From Nitratireductor indicus C115 (lineage in GTDB: Bacteria; Pseudomonadota; Alphaproteobacteria; Rhizobiales; Rhizobiaceae): 64,000 nucleotides of DNA. The notes beneath the pieces were generated by a model, which had not been told where the DNA came from, ran no database searches, and was given only the letters and a program-made list of their open reading frames with translations. A program made the translations under genes and the position numbers. Positions 1-9,501 of the stretch are shown piece by piece (positions within the stretch are counted from its first letter, which is position 1; each line of letters begins with the position of its first letter). The DNA is taken from positions 62,001 to 126,000 of the forward strand of contig NZ_AMSI01000004.1 in the NCBI RefSeq assembly GCF_000300515.1. Reading direction: 5' to 3'.

Positions 1-1
1 C

Positions 2-523
2 GATAATTTCCGGGTCCGCCGCTACATCGCCAAATACACCATCAACCCGGCCATCGCGCATGGCATATCCCGCCATATCGGCTCCATAGAAGTTGGCAAA
101 CGCGCGGACCTCGTTCTCTGGAACCCGGCCTTCTTCGGCGTGAAGCCTGAGATGGTGCTTCTTGGCGGCACCATCGCTGCTGCTCCCATGGGCGATCCGA
201 ACGCCTCGATCCCCACGCCTCAGCCCATGCATTACCGGCCAATGTTCGGCGCCTATGGCAAGGCGGTGACGGCAAGCTCCGTCACCTTCACGTCAGCGGC
301 AGCGCTTGCGGGAGGCGTGCAGCAGAAGCTCGGTGTCGACAAGGCGCTCGTCGCGGTGGAAAACACGCGCGGCGCAATCGGCAAGCGGGCGATGATCCTC
401 AACGACGCGACGCCCTATATCGAAGTCGATCCGGAAACCTATGAGGTGCGGGCCAATGGAGAGCTTCTGACCTGCGAACCGGCAGACGTGCTCCCCATGG
501 CGCAGCGCTATTTTTTGTTCTAG
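2..523 (+). CDS. ureC: Urease subunit alpha, 3' end (partial)
   Basis: C-terminal part of the nickel-dependent urease catalytic subunit, which hydrolyses urea to ammonia and carbamate in the cytoplasm. The frame is open from base 2; the 5' part with the metal ligands lies outside the window. The visible 173 residues carry family-typical stretches: [50 protein letters not shown], and the terminal [18 protein letters not shown]. It ends where urease alpha chains normally end, so the 3' end is intact. ureE, ureF and ureG follow downstream, but only after two unrelated genes. Identification is secure; no oddity seen within the fragment. Confidence 0.97.
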   Translation, partial: DNFRVRRYIAKYTINPAIAHGISRHIGSIEVGKRADLVLWNPAFFGVKPEMVLLGGTIAAAPMGDPNASIPTPQPMHYRPMFGAYGKAVTASSVTFTSAAALAGGVQQKLGVDKALVAVENTRGAIGKRAMILNDATPYIEVDPETYEVRANGELLTCEPADVLPMAQRYFLF

Positions 524-577
524 CTTCGCCGGTGCCGAAAATGCCAGCCCATGGCAACCTCAAGGAGTCCATTTGCG

Positions 578-1186
578 ATGATTGCCTGGACGTTGTTCAT
601 CCCGGCCTGTTTCGCGCTCAATTGCGCGCCGGGCCCGAACAACATGCTTGCCTTCGCCAACGGCGCACGTCTGGGGCTGGTGCCGGCCTTCCTCGGCGGA
701 ATGGGGCGCATTCCCGCCTTCTCGCTGATGATCCTCATCACCGTGATCGGCCTCGGCACGATCCTTGCCGCCTCGGCGATGGCCTTCACCGCGATCAAGA
801 TCGCCGGCGCTGTCTATCTCGTCTATGTGGGCATCCAGTTCTGGCGCAAGGCGCGCGCCATGGCCGCTGCCCGCTCGCTCGATTCCGCCCTGTGGTCGCT
901 GATGCGCCGCGATTTCATGATGGCGATCAGCAATCCAAAGGCAATCGCGATCTTCACGGCATTCTTTCCACAGTTCATCACGGCGGCCGAACCCGCCTGG
1001 CGACAACTCGCGGCGATGGGCGGCGTGTTCCTTTTGCTCGAGGTCGGCGCAGTCGCGCTTTATGCCGTAGCCGGCGTGGCGTTCGGCAAAGTATTGAAAT
1101 CCGAGCGTGTCTTCGTCTACCTCAACCGCTTCGTGGGCGCAGTGCTCATCATTTCGGGCGGCAGCATGGCCCTCTCCCGATCCTGA
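578..1186 (+). CDS. LysE/RhtB family amino-acid exporter
   Basis: Small inner-membrane exporter of the LysE/RhtB family, which pumps out amino acids or related small amines. About 202 residues, the usual family length, with roughly six hydrophobic segments. It has the family N-terminal pattern FALNCAPGPNNMLAFANGARLG (the PGPN turn) and a conserved mid-protein AISNPKAIAIFTAFFPQF. The ATG at 578 is chosen over the in-frame ATG at 551 because AAGGAG at 562-567 sits 10 bases before it. It lies 54 bases after ureC and reads the same way, so it may be read through from the urease promoter. The substrate cannot be told from sequence. Confidence 0.85.
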   Translation: MIAWTLFIPACFALNCAPGPNNMLAFANGARLGLVPAFLGGMGRIPAFSLMILITVIGLGTILAASAMAFTAIKIAGAVYLVYVGIQFWRKARAMAAARSLDSALWSLMRRDFMMAISNPKAIAIFTAFFPQFITAAEPAWRQLAAMGGVFLLLEVGAVALYAVAGVAFGKVLKSERVFVYLNRFVGAVLIISGGSMALSRS

Positions 1187-1357
1187 GGATGCAGCGGAAT
1201 GACGCGCTGCAGGGTCTTTCCTTCGCAAGTGCAACATGCTCTATTCCCGATGCCGTTTCCGAAGCCCTCCTCCCGGCTTCCGGAATTCACCACCAAAAGC
1301 GCGATGACGCCCCGAATTCTCGTGGGCGCCGCCTGATATTTGCCCAAGGAGTCTTCA

Positions 1358-1900
1358 ATGACCGTGAGAAAAGTTCCCGATGTGACGTTCCGCACCCGCG
1401 TGCGCGACGAAGCCATCGAAGGACCGAACCCTTTCCGCTGGGAAGACAAGACGACCGCCGACTATTTCGCTGGCAAGCGCGTGGTGCTCTTCTCGCTGCC
1501 GGGCGCCTTCACCCCGACCTGCTCGACCTTCCAGCTTCCCGACTTCGAGAAGCTCTATGGCGAATTCCAGGCACAGGGCATCGACGAAATCTACTGCATC
1601 TCCGTCAACGACGCCTTCGTCATGAATGCCTGGGGCAAGTCCCAGGGCCTGAAGAATGTGAAGCTCATCCCGGATGGTTCGGGCGAGTTCACCCGCAAGA
1701 TGGGCATGCTGGTCGCCAAGGACAATCTCGGTTTCGGCATGCGCTCCTGGCGCTATGCCGCCGTGGTCAACAACGGTTTGATCGAGAAGTGGTTCGAGGA
1801 AGAAGGTTTCTCCGACAACTGCGATACGGACCCCTATGGCGTTTCCTCACCGCAGAACATTCTCGAGGCATTGAAGGCCGGCGAAGCCGTCGCAGCCTGA
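1358..1900 (+). CDS. Peroxiredoxin (Prx5-like)
   Basis: Thiol peroxidase that reduces hydrogen peroxide and organic peroxides. About 180 residues. The peroxidatic site is PGAFTPTCSTFQLPDFE (the P-x3-T-x2-C motif, Cys near residue 50), and the Prx5-type continuation CISVNDAFVMNAWG follows. The ATG at 1358 is supported by AAGGAG at 1346-1351; an in-frame TTG at 1340 has no such support. The gene stands between ureC/LysE and ureE and is closed off by an intrinsic terminator at 1921-1960. The reductant (glutaredoxin or thioredoxin) is not evident. Function is clear; its link to urease is only positional. Confidence 0.9.
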   Translation: MTVRKVPDVTFRTRVRDEAIEGPNPFRWEDKTTADYFAGKRVVLFSLPGAFTPTCSTFQLPDFEKLYGEFQAQGIDEIYCISVNDAFVMNAWGKSQGLKNVKLIPDGSGEFTRKMGMLVAKDNLGFGMRSWRYAAVVNNGLIEKWFEEEGFSDNCDTDPYGVSSPQNILEALKAGEAVAA

Positions 1901-1920
1901 CCCTCCTCACACATTCCTGC

Positions 1921-1960
1921 AAAGCCCCGGGCAAGGTCTCCTTGCCCGGGGCTTTTTGTT
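1921..1960 (+). terminator. Intrinsic terminator between peroxiredoxin and ureE
   Basis: A perfect 16-bp inverted repeat (1921-1936 with 1940-1955) around the 3-base loop TCT, starting AAAGCCCCGGGCAAGG. The closing arm ends in a T-run that continues as TTTTTGTTTG. This is a textbook Rho-independent terminator. It splits the urease gene set into an upstream unit (ureC, exporter, peroxiredoxin) and a downstream ureEFG unit, which would then need its own promoter or read-through. Confidence 0.9.
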
Positions 1961-1994
1961 TGAGTCATGATCGAGCAATGAAAGGCCGCACCCC

Positions 1995-2519
1995 ATGATC
2001 CGTGCAACCGCGCATGCCCATGCCGACGCCCTGCCCGGCGCGCCCTATGCGAGCGTCACGCTTGCCCATGACGAACGCCATCTGCGTCGCAAGCTGCTGA
2101 CGATTTCGACGGGAGACGAGGTTCTGGTCGACTTCCCGTCCGCCGTCGCGCTTGCCGATGGCGACGCCCTGGTTCTGGACGACGGGCGGCTGGTGGCAAT
2201 CCGCGCGGCGGAAGAAACGCTTTATGCCGTGACCGCACGAGACCAGCTGCATCTTGCGAAGCTTTGCTGGCATCTGGGGAACCGCCATCTGCCGGCCGAG
2301 ATACGCGAAGACCGCATCCTGATTGGCCGTGACCACGTGATCCGCGACATGCTCCTGGGGCTTGGCGCGGCGATAGAAGAAATCGTCGCCCCCTTTTCCC
2401 CGGAGCGCGGCGCCTATCATGGCCACGCGCACCATCATCACGAACATGGGCACCACGAACATGGGCACCACGAACACGGGCATCACGAGCAGGGGCACCA
2501 CCGCCACCACCATGACTGA
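1995..2519 (+). CDS. ureE: Urease accessory protein UreE (nickel chaperone)
   Basis: Nickel-binding metallochaperone that delivers Ni to the urease apoprotein. 174 residues. The N-terminal half has the UreE sequence [27 protein letters not shown]. The central metal-binding domain contains [14 protein letters not shown], with the conserved His pair, and ends before [10 protein letters not shown]. The last ~30 residues are almost only His, Glu and Gly in an HHEHG repeat, a nickel-storage tail also present in Klebsiella-type UreE. The stop overlaps the ureF start by 8 bases, so ureE and ureF are co-translated. It begins 35 bases after the intrinsic terminator. Confidence 0.96.
   Translation: MIRATAHAHADALPGAPYASVTLAHDERHLRRKLLTISTGDEVLVDFPSAVALADGDALVLDDGRLVAIRAAEETLYAVTARDQLHLAKLCWHLGNRHLPAEIREDRILIGRDHVIRDMLLGLGAAIEEIVAPFSPERGAYHGHAHHHHEHGHHEHGHHEHGHHEQGHHRHHHD
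2436..2495 (+). repeat. 15-bp tandem repeat encoding the UreE His tail
   Basis: Four head-to-tail copies of a 15-base unit close to CACCACGAACATGGG (His-His-Glu-His-Gly), starting at 2436, 2451, 2466 and 2481, the last two copies diverged. Because the unit is a multiple of three, slippage would lengthen or shorten the nickel-binding tail without shifting the frame. Confidence 0.85.
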
Positions 2520-3174
2520 TGCACACGCATTACAGAGACTTCTGACCTGGGCATCGCCGGCTTTTCCGGTCGGTGGCTTCGCCTATTCGGCGGGGCTCGA
2601 GACAGCTATCGCCGATGGTCGGGTAAAGGATCGCGCCACGACCCGGGAATGGATCGACGGTGCATTGCGCGCCGGGGCTGCCCGCAACGACGCAATTCTG
2701 CTGTCCCAGGCCCATCGTGACTTCACCTCGCCAGAGAAATTGCAGGGACTTGCCGATCTCTGCCTTGCCCTGACGCCGGCTCGTGAGCGCTATCGCGAAA
2801 CGCTTGCCATGGGGGAAGCCTTCGTCACGGCGGCACGGGCCTGGCCATCGGGCGTGACCGGCTCACTGCCCTCGCCCTGCCCTTATCCCATTGCGTTCGG
2901 GGCGCTGGCAGCCGCCCATGGCATAGCGCTTCTCGATGCGCTGCTTGCCTTTCTCACCGCGTATATGCAGGCACAAGTCTCGGTGGCTGTGCGCCTTGTT
3001 CCCATCGGCCAGAGCGATGGGCTCGCGGTCATCGCCGCACTCGAGCCGCTCGTCGCAGAAGAGGCCCGGAACGCGCAACACGCCACGCTGGAGGATATCG
3101 GCGGCATCGCCTATGGCGCCGATATCGCGCAGATGCGCCATGAGACACTGACGACACGGGTGTTCAAATCGTGA
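2512..3174 (+). CDS. ureF: Urease accessory protein UreF
   Basis: Part of the UreD-UreF-UreG complex that loads nickel into urease; UreF acts as a checkpoint on the UreG GTPase. About 220 residues, the usual length. Typical opening [21 protein letters not shown], and the conserved C-terminal segment with the [25 protein letters not shown] stretch. The ATG at 2512 lies in an ATGACTGA overlap with the ureE stop and gives the normal N-terminus; longer upstream starts would translate the His-tail repeat in another frame and are rejected. ureG follows after 40 bases. Confidence 0.95.
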   Translation: MTDAHALQRLLTWASPAFPVGGFAYSAGLETAIADGRVKDRATTREWIDGALRAGAARNDAILLSQAHRDFTSPEKLQGLADLCLALTPARERYRETLAMGEAFVTAARAWPSGVTGSLPSPCPYPIAFGALAAAHGIALLDALLAFLTAYMQAQVSVAVRLVPIGQSDGLAVIAALEPLVAEEARNAQHATLEDIGGIAYGADIAQMRHETLTTRVFKS

Positions 3175-3214
3175 CGTCACGCCGCCTACAGGACATTGAA
3201 CCGAGGACAGACAG

Positions 3215-3835
3215 ATGAAATCTTCAAACGGCCCTCTGCGCATCGGCATTGGCGGGCCAGTCGGCTCCGGCAAGACCACCCTTTGCGAGATGCTCCTGAA
3301 ATCAATGCGCGACCGCTATTCCATGGCCGTGGTCACGAACGATATCTACACCAAGGAGGATGCGCTTATTCTTGCGCGCCTGCAGGCGATTTCCGAGGAT
3401 CGCATCGTCGGCGTGGAAACGGGTGGTTGTCCGCACACCGCGATCCGCGAGGATGCCTCGCTGAACCTTGCGGCCATTGCCGACCTCAACCGCCGCTTTC
3501 CCGATCTGGATGTGGTGCTGGTCGAAAGCGGCGGCGACAATCTCGCGGCGACTTTCTCGCCCGATCTCGCCGACCTCACCCTCTATGTCATCTCGGTGGC
3601 GCAGGGGGAGAAGATTCCGCGCAAGGGCGGGCCCGCCATTACCCGCTCGGATCTTCTCATCATCAACAAGACCGATCTCGCCCCCCATGTGGGAGCGGAT
3701 CTCGATGTGATGAGAAGCGATACGGAGAAGGTCCGCGAGGGGCGGCCCTATGTGATGAGTGACCTGTTGCGGCGCAACGGGCTCGACGAGATCGTGGCGT
3801 TCATCGAGAAGGCGGGAGGGCTCGGCATCGGCTGA
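3215..3835 (+). CDS. ureG: Urease accessory GTPase UreG
   Basis: SIMIBI-class GTPase that powers nickel insertion into urease. 206 residues, full length. P-loop [11 protein letters not shown] near residue 15; the conserved [18 protein letters not shown] with the CPH metal-binding motif; nucleotide specificity motif NKTDLAP. It is the last gene of the urease unit and is convergent with iolB, 127 bases apart. In that gap a short inverted repeat TGTCAT-N5-ATGACA (3927-3943) is the only structure seen; it has no T-run. Confidence 0.97.
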   Translation: MKSSNGPLRIGIGGPVGSGKTTLCEMLLKSMRDRYSMAVVTNDIYTKEDALILARLQAISEDRIVGVETGGCPHTAIREDASLNLAAIADLNRRFPDLDVVLVESGGDNLAATFSPDLADLTLYVISVAQGEKIPRKGGPAITRSDLLIINKTDLAPHVGADLDVMRSDTEKVREGRPYVMSDLLRRNGLDEIVAFIEKAGGLGIG

Positions 3836-3962
3836 AGCGCTCACCATTTTATTTTGCAGCTTTTGCAAGAAGGCCAAGCGTCTCGCTTCTGTCGCAAGCC
3901 ACGTATCGAAGATGTTCAGCTCATAATGTCATTTTCCATGACAGAATTAGGCAATCTCCAAA

Positions 3963-4784
3963 TCACGAAGCATCTCGCTGCGCGATCCAATCATGGTCGG
4001 GGTGGTTCCTGAAACGCCATTTGCGCAATGGCCCCGCCATTACGTTGAGATAATACATTTCATAGCCGTAAGGTGCGCCGCATGGGTGATGCCCCTTGGG
4101 CACCAACACGACATCATGGTTGGAAACGCTCATTGTTTCATCAAGCGTTCCATCTTCAGTGAAGACGCGTTGGTGACCATAGCCCTGCTGTGGGTTGAGG
4201 CGGTGGTAATAGGTTTCCTCCAGATAGGTCATCGCGGGGAAATTGTTCTCATCGTGCCGGTGCGGAGGATATGAAGACCAATTACCCGCAGGCGTGAAGA
4301 CCTCGGTTACGAGAAGCGAATCGGCCACATCGCTTTCTTCCATCGCGATGGGGTAGATATAGCGCGTATTGGCTCCCTTCCCGCGTGTCACGAGATCGGG
4401 AACATCCAGCACCCGCGCCTGATAGTTACCTTTCCCCGGCGCAGTACAAATTGCCAGCGTGCAGTCTGTGACAGCCGTTGCAGACCATTCGCTGGCATTT
4501 GGAACATAGACGCAGGCCGGCTTTTTTCGCTCGAAGACATTCAAGCGTTCACCGAGCGCGCCAAAATCCTTCGACCCTGCCGACAACTTCGCCTTGCCCT
4601 CGACCAACACCAGAATGACCTCGCGGTCCAGCGTGGCTTCGCCTACGCTTTCGCCTGCCTTCAGCCGATAAAGCCCGAACCCCACAAAGGACCAGTCGGC
4701 AGACTTCGCCGTGCGAGCGTTCTCCACGGTGATATCATGAACCTTGCCGCTCGTGCCGTTGGGTTTGACGAGAAGTTCGGACAT
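3963..4784 (-). CDS. iolB: 5-deoxy-glucuronate isomerase IolB
   Basis: Converts 5-deoxy-D-glucuronate to 2-deoxy-5-keto-D-gluconate in inositol catabolism. 273 residues, cupin-type beta-barrel protein with the conserved SSYPPHRHDENNFPAMTYLEE and metal-binding His/Glu set, then YNVMAGPLRKWRFRNHPDHDWI-like C-terminus. The ATG at 4784 is preceded by AAGGAGG with 5 bases spacing; the open frame upstream is not used. Last gene of the minus-strand iol operon, 16 bases after iolE. Confidence 0.95.
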   Translation of the reverse strand: MSELLVKPNGTSGKVHDITVENARTAKSADWSFVGFGLYRLKAGESVGEATLDREVILVLVEGKAKLSAGSKDFGALGERLNVFERKKPACVYVPNASEWSATAVTDCTLAICTAPGKGNYQARVLDVPDLVTRGKGANTRYIYPIAMEESDVADSLLVTEVFTPAGNWSSYPPHRHDENNFPAMTYLEETYYHRLNPQQGYGHQRVFTEDGTLDETMSVSNHDVVLVPKGHHPCGAPYGYEMYYLNVMAGPLRKWRFRNHPDHDWIAQRDAS

Positions 4785-4800
4785 TCGGTCCTCCTTGCTT

Positions 4801-5706
4801 TCAATCTTTGTCGAGACCTGCCTCAACGGCATAGGCCTTGAGGGCTTTCAGCCCCATGGATTGGTATTCAAAGGGATTGCGTGTGTCAGGGTCCTGCTCG
4901 GCCTCGATGACCAGCCATCCTCTATACCCCACCTCTGCAGCGACCTTGAGAATGGGCGGGAAATCGATCATTCCTTCGGGATCCCCCGGAACGGTGAAGA
5001 CGCCCCGGCGCACTCCTTCGAGGAAAGACAGCCCGTTGTCGCGGACGTCCTTCATGATTTCGGGCCGGATGTTCTTCGCATGCAAATGCCGTACGCGGCT
5101 CATATGCTTTTCGGCCAGGCGCTCAGGATCACCGCCGCCAAAGGTCGCGTGCCCCGTGTCGAGCAATAGCCAGGTGTTTGGACCGGTCGCCGCCATCAAC
5201 CGGTCGATCTCTTCTTCCGTCTCGATAACCGTCCCCATATGATGATGATAGACGAGCGAGATGCCCTGTTCCGCACAATAGGTGGCAATCTCCTCCAGTT
5301 GAGCAGGAAACCATGTCCACTGATGGTTGCTCAGATGCGGCCTGTCGTTGACGGAAACCTCGTCATTGCCGTGAATGGCATTTGCGGTTTCGCAAACGAT
5401 GCAGACAGTGCAGCCATTGGCCTTGAGCATGTCGAGATGCGGCTGGATAGCGGCCTTTTCCTTCTCGACCGACCAACCGGGCGCAAGAAGATTGAGTGAA
5501 TGCCAACCGGATACGAAGAGAAGGTCATATTCGGCGAGAACGGCTTTCAATTCCGCGCCGTCGCTCGGCATCTTGTGCCCCTTTTCGATTCCGTCGAAAC
5601 CGATTGCGGCCGCCTCGCTCAAGCACCGCTCCAAGGTGATGTGCGCGCCAAGCGATTGGTCGTCATCGTTGGACCAAGCAATAGGATTGGTTCCGTAAAG
5701 GATCAT
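4801..5706 (-). CDS. iolE: Inosose dehydratase IolE
   Basis: Dehydrates scyllo-inosose (2-keto-myo-inositol) to 3D-3,5/4-trihydroxycyclohexane-1,2-dione. About 301 residues, a xylose-isomerase-like TIM barrel. Family start [15 protein letters not shown], and metal-site segments [24 protein letters not shown] and VIEAEQDP. The ATG at 5706 gives the usual N-terminus and leaves an 11-base gap to iolD; a TTG at 5721 would extend it by five residues into iolD. Tight spacing with iolD and iolB places it inside the operon. Confidence 0.95.
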   Translation of the reverse strand: MILYGTNPIAWSNDDDQSLGAHITLERCLSEAAAIGFDGIEKGHKMPSDGAELKAVLAEYDLLFVSGWHSLNLLAPGWSVEKEKAAIQPHLDMLKANGCTVCIVCETANAIHGNDEVSVNDRPHLSNHQWTWFPAQLEEIATYCAEQGISLVYHHHMGTVIETEEEIDRLMAATGPNTWLLLDTGHATFGGGDPERLAEKHMSRVRHLHAKNIRPEIMKDVRDNGLSFLEGVRRGVFTVPGDPEGMIDFPPILKVAAEVGYRGWLVIEAEQDPDTRNPFEYQSMGLKALKAYAVEAGLDKD

Positions 5707-5717
5707 GTCTGAGGCTT

Positions 5718-7550
5718 TCAATTGGCCCGTTGGGCCTTGAGGTTCCGGATATAGTTTTCACGCGCCTTGCGAACATTGTCGCGCGTCGAGACTTCCGGAA
5801 CGGCGACATCCCACCATGTGCCGCCCGCTTCCGTGGAAGGGTAGGGGTCGGTGTCGATAACGACGACGAACGGTCCAGGCGCAGCGCGGGCCTCGAAAAG
5901 GGCCGCCTCCAGTTCCGCAATGGTGGCGACCTTGCGGGTCATTGCTCCCATCGACCCGGCATGCGCGGCAAAATCGATGTGAGAGCGATTGACGTGATGG
6001 GCGTGGTCCAGAAGATTGTTGAACTCCGCCCCGCCTGTGCCGATCTGCAAACGGTTGATGCAACCGAAGCCACGGTTGTCAGTGATGACCAGTGTGATTT
6101 TGATCCCCATCATGACGGCGGTCGCAAGCTCCGAATTCGCCATCATATAGGAACCGTCCCCGATCATGCAGACAACGTCGCGCTCAGGTTGCGCCATCTT
6201 GATACCAAGCGCGCCAGCGATCTCATAACCCATACAGGAATAGCCATATTCCATGTGATAGGACATTGGTTTTCCCGCCTTCCAGAGCTTGTGCAATTCG
6301 CCAGGCATCGTGCCCGCCGCGCACATCACGACCGTATCGGGTCCAGCCGAGCGCTGTACCGCGCCGATCACCTGCATATCGGTCGGAAGCGCGTTTTCGT
6401 CTGCTCCAGGTGCCGCCGTAACCTGGTCGGCAGCCATGAACCAGTCGGCCTTCAAGGCAGCATCCGGGGCGTCAAAACGCTTACCGGCCATCGCGCGGCC
6501 AAGTGCGGCAAGGCCGGCGGCAGCATCGGCGCAAAGCGGTTCGGCACCGTGCTTGGCGGCGTCATAGGCCTGAACGTTGAGACTGACGAGTTTTCGCGCC
6601 GGCGTCTGAAAGAGTGTCCATGACCCGGTCGTGAAATCCTGAAAACGCGTGCCGACGCCGATCACCACATCGGCGGCGGCACAAACCGCGTTGGCACTCG
6701 ACGCGCCCGTGACACCGACCGGTCCGAAATTCAGCGGATGATCCCAAGGCAGCGAGGACTTTCCGGCCTGACTTTCAACGACGGGAATATTGAAGGTTTC
6801 AGCGAACTCCTTGAGTGCCGCATGGGCGCCGGAGTAATGCACGCCACCGCCGGCGATGATCACGGGGCTTGTCGCTTCCTTCAGGAGCGCGGCAATCATG
6901 GTCAGTTCGACCGGGTCGGGCTGGACACGGCGAACGCGCCAGGTCCTTGGGGCAAAGAAATCCTCAGGCCAGTCATGGGCCTCAGCCTGCACATCCTGGC
7001 AGAAAGCGAGCGTCACCGGACCGCAATCGGCAGGATCCGTCATAGTACGGAAGGCACGTGGAAGGGCAGTCAGCAATTGTTCGGGCCGGGTAATGCGGTC
7101 AAAATAGCGGCTGACCGGACGGAAGCAGTCATTGGCCGAAATCGTGCCGTCGCCAAAGTCCTCGACCTGCTGCAGCACCGGGTCCGGCCCTCGACCGGCA
7201 AAGACATCGCCTGGCATGAACAGCACTGGGATGCGGTTGACATGCGCAAGCGCGGCCGCCGTCACCATATTGGTGGCACCAGGCCCGATGGAAGAGGTGA
7301 CCATCATGGCTCGACGCCGCCCCAGCTGTTTCGAATAGGCAATGGCGGAATGAGCCATAGTCTGTTCATTGTGGCCGCGCCAGGTATTGAAGTTTTCCCG
7401 TTCCGCATGCAGAGCCTCGCCAAGGCCGGCTACATTGCCATGGCCAAAAATGGCCCAGCAACCGGCGATGAACGGCACGCCATCCTCATTGAACTGATTG
7501 GCGATATAGCGGATAGCGGCCTGCGCCGCGGTCAGACGTATCGTGTTCAT
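5718..7550 (-). CDS. iolD: Trihydroxycyclohexane-1,2-dione hydrolase IolD (ThDP-dependent)
   Basis: Opens the six-membered ring of the IolE product to give 5-deoxy-D-glucuronate. 610 residues with the three-domain ThDP-enzyme plan: N-terminal PYR domain ([20 protein letters not shown], with the long [19 protein letters not shown]), central domain ([23 protein letters not shown]), and C-terminal PP domain with the ThDP/Mg motif [31 protein letters not shown]. The start overlaps the iolC stop by four bases (ATGA). Nothing is missing compared with other IolD proteins. Confidence 0.96.
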   Translation of the reverse strand: MNTIRLTAAQAAIRYIANQFNEDGVPFIAGCWAIFGHGNVAGLGEALHAERENFNTWRGHNEQTMAHSAIAYSKQLGRRRAMMVTSSIGPGATNMVTAAALAHVNRIPVLFMPGDVFAGRGPDPVLQQVEDFGDGTISANDCFRPVSRYFDRITRPEQLLTALPRAFRTMTDPADCGPVTLAFCQDVQAEAHDWPEDFFAPRTWRVRRVQPDPVELTMIAALLKEATSPVIIAGGGVHYSGAHAALKEFAETFNIPVVESQAGKSSLPWDHPLNFGPVGVTGASSANAVCAAADVVIGVGTRFQDFTTGSWTLFQTPARKLVSLNVQAYDAAKHGAEPLCADAAAGLAALGRAMAGKRFDAPDAALKADWFMAADQVTAAPGADENALPTDMQVIGAVQRSAGPDTVVMCAAGTMPGELHKLWKAGKPMSYHMEYGYSCMGYEIAGALGIKMAQPERDVVCMIGDGSYMMANSELATAVMMGIKITLVITDNRGFGCINRLQIGTGGAEFNNLLDHAHHVNRSHIDFAAHAGSMGAMTRKVATIAELEAALFEARAAPGPFVVVIDTDPYPSTEAGGTWWDVAVPEVSTRDNVRKARENYIRNLKAQRAN

Positions 7551-9496
7551 GTCGCCACCCCGGCTTGTTGCTCACTGGACGCATCCGCCCTCGCCTCATC
7601 CCAGATGGCGCATAGCCTCGCGTAACGCGCCGTCATCATGGCGATTGCTGCCTCGTCGTCGATTTCGCCTTGCAGCCATGCCCGGGCGGCTTCGCCGAAT
7701 ATCGTGCGCCCCACGGCGAACCCCTTGACCAGCCCGAACCGCGCCGCTGCGCGGAAACTTTCGGCCAATTCCTTCTCCGGCGCGTCTAGCCCCAGGATAA
7801 CGATGCCGCGCACATACGGATCGCTTTCGTTGATCGCATCGCAGGCCGCCCGCCATGCGTTTTCGGAGCGCAATGGCTCGAGCTTCCACCAATCGGGATA
7901 GATACCAATCTCATAGAAGCGCCGGATCAGCCTTGCCGTCGTACCGTCATCGACCGGTCCTACCCGGGAAGCGACGATCTCCAACAGGAATTCGAGATCG
8001 TTACGGCGTGCGCTGGCATAAAGCCTGAGAAGCGTTTCTTCCTGCGCCGCGCGCATATCGTCGCTGTCTTCAGGGTGGCAGGAACACAGTACCTTGACCA
8101 CATGCTCCTTTGGCCAACTGTCGAGACCGCCGTAGTCGAGGCCCAATTCGGGTTCCAGCATCAACGGTCGAGAGCCCGGCCATTCGACCGGCCGAGCAAT
8201 CCAGAGGCCGCTCGCTCCCGCTGCATGCAGCGCCTTGCGCCCCAACCGGTCGTCGCAAAGAATACCGTATCCAGACCGGTCGTCGGCAACTTCCTGCGCG
8301 GCCTTCAGGCAAAGCATCTTGAATGTGCCGATCCTTTCCTTGGCAACTCCCGCATCCACCGCCATCGCCTCCAGTTGCATGCGATGGTCGAATGCAAAGA
8401 CACGCACTTGCGGCCAGTCGCCCTTGCGGTTCGTCGACCAGTGCACCCGTTCGAGCTCGGCATCGTTGCGCAAGTCAGGCCGGGTGACGCCTCGCTTCAG
8501 GAAGAACTGCAATTCCGCCCAGGACGGATAGGCGGGCGTGCAACCGTGACGAGACACAGCAAACGCACCGCAGGCATTGGCATAGGTCAGCGCCGTATTC
8601 AGGTCTTCGCCCCTTAGCCAGCCACGCAGCAAGCCCGACATGAAGCCGTCGCCCGCACCGAGCACGTTGAAAACCTCGACGGGAAAGCCGGGGCCGGAGC
8701 GCCCCTCTTCCAAGGAGGCAGGTATGGCTCCTTCGAACGCCACAGCGCCCATTGGCCCACGTTTGCAAACCAGTGTTGCCGCCGAGACCCTGCGCACATT
8801 GCGCAGCGCCTCGAGTGTATCGGTGGAACCGCCGGCGATATGGAACTCCTCCTCCGTTCCGACGATCAGGTCGAACAGACCGAGGGTCGACTGCAACTTA
8901 GCCGTGACCGCGCCGGATTCGATAAAACGACTTTCACCGTCATTGTGCCCCGCAAGGCCCCAGAGATTGGGCCGGTAATCGATATCGAGCGCCGTCCGTG
9001 CTCCCTGCTTGCGCGCGAGGCGAAGTGCCTTCAACACCGCTGCTTCGGTACGCGGATGCGACAGATGCGTGCCCGTGGCGCAGACACACGCCGCCGAGGC
9101 AATGAAATCCTCATCGATATCGTCTTCGCAAAGCGCCATGTCGGCGCAGTTTTCACGGTAGAAGATCAGCGGAAAGCGCTTCTCGTCGCGGATGCCCAGG
9201 AGGACGAGCGCGGTCAGACGTTCAGGATCGGTTCTGACACCCGTGACATCAACTCCTTCCGCGGCGAGCTGCTTGCGAATGAAGCGGCCCATATGCTCGT
9301 CGCCAACCCGGGTTATCAACGCGCTCTTCAGGCCGAGCCGCGCCGTTCCAGCGGCGATATTGGTGGGGCTGCCGCCGAGATATTTGGAAAAGGAGCGCAT
9401 ATCTTCCAGCGGGCCGCCCACCTGGTCGCCGTAGAGATCGACGGAGGAGCGGCCGATGGTGATAAGGTCCAGCTTCGTCTTACGTTCGCTCGCCAT
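7547..9496 (-). CDS. iolC: Bifunctional 5-dehydro-2-deoxygluconokinase / DUF2090 aldolase-like (IolC fusion)
   Basis: Phosphorylates 2-deoxy-5-keto-D-gluconate. 649 residues, about twice the size of Bacillus IolC. Residues ~1-330 are a PfkB ribokinase-type kinase (GRSSVDLYGDQVGGPLEDM start; ATP/catalytic motif FNVLGAGDGFMSGLLRGWL). Residues ~340-649 are a DUF2090 domain that resembles class I aldolases. In alpha- and betaproteobacteria this fusion is annotated as carrying both the kinase and the IolJ-like aldolase step, which explains why no separate iolJ is seen here. The domain split is read from sequence; the aldolase activity is inferred from family annotation. It follows iolR by 5 bases. 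Confidence 0.93.
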   Translation of the reverse strand: MASERKTKLDLITIGRSSVDLYGDQVGGPLEDMRSFSKYLGGSPTNIAAGTARLGLKSALITRVGDEHMGRFIRKQLAAEGVDVTGVRTDPERLTALVLLGIRDEKRFPLIFYRENCADMALCEDDIDEDFIASAACVCATGTHLSHPRTEAAVLKALRLARKQGARTALDIDYRPNLWGLAGHNDGESRFIESGAVTAKLQSTLGLFDLIVGTEEEFHIAGGSTDTLEALRNVRRVSAATLVCKRGPMGAVAFEGAIPASLEEGRSGPGFPVEVFNVLGAGDGFMSGLLRGWLRGEDLNTALTYANACGAFAVSRHGCTPAYPSWAELQFFLKRGVTRPDLRNDAELERVHWSTNRKGDWPQVRVFAFDHRMQLEAMAVDAGVAKERIGTFKMLCLKAAQEVADDRSGYGILCDDRLGRKALHAAGASGLWIARPVEWPGSRPLMLEPELGLDYGGLDSWPKEHVVKVLCSCHPEDSDDMRAAQEETLLRLYASARRNDLEFLLEIVASRVGPVDDGTTARLIRRFYEIGIYPDWWKLEPLRSENAWRAACDAINESDPYVRGIVILGLDAPEKELAESFRAAARFGLVKGFAVGRTIFGEAARAWLQGEIDDEAAIAMMTARYARLCAIWDEARADASSEQQAGVAT

Positions 9497-9501
9497 GGTT
9501 C

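Noticed and set aside
532-1998. Long plus-strand frame overlapping the exporter and peroxiredoxin genes
   Set aside because: Arg/His-rich out-of-frame translation; the exporter and peroxiredoxin in another frame have family motifs and good ribosome sites.
3927-3943. Inverted repeat TGTCAT-N5-ATGACA between ureG and iolB as a terminator
   Set aside because: Only 6 bp, AT-rich, and without a T-run on either strand; too weak to list as a terminator.
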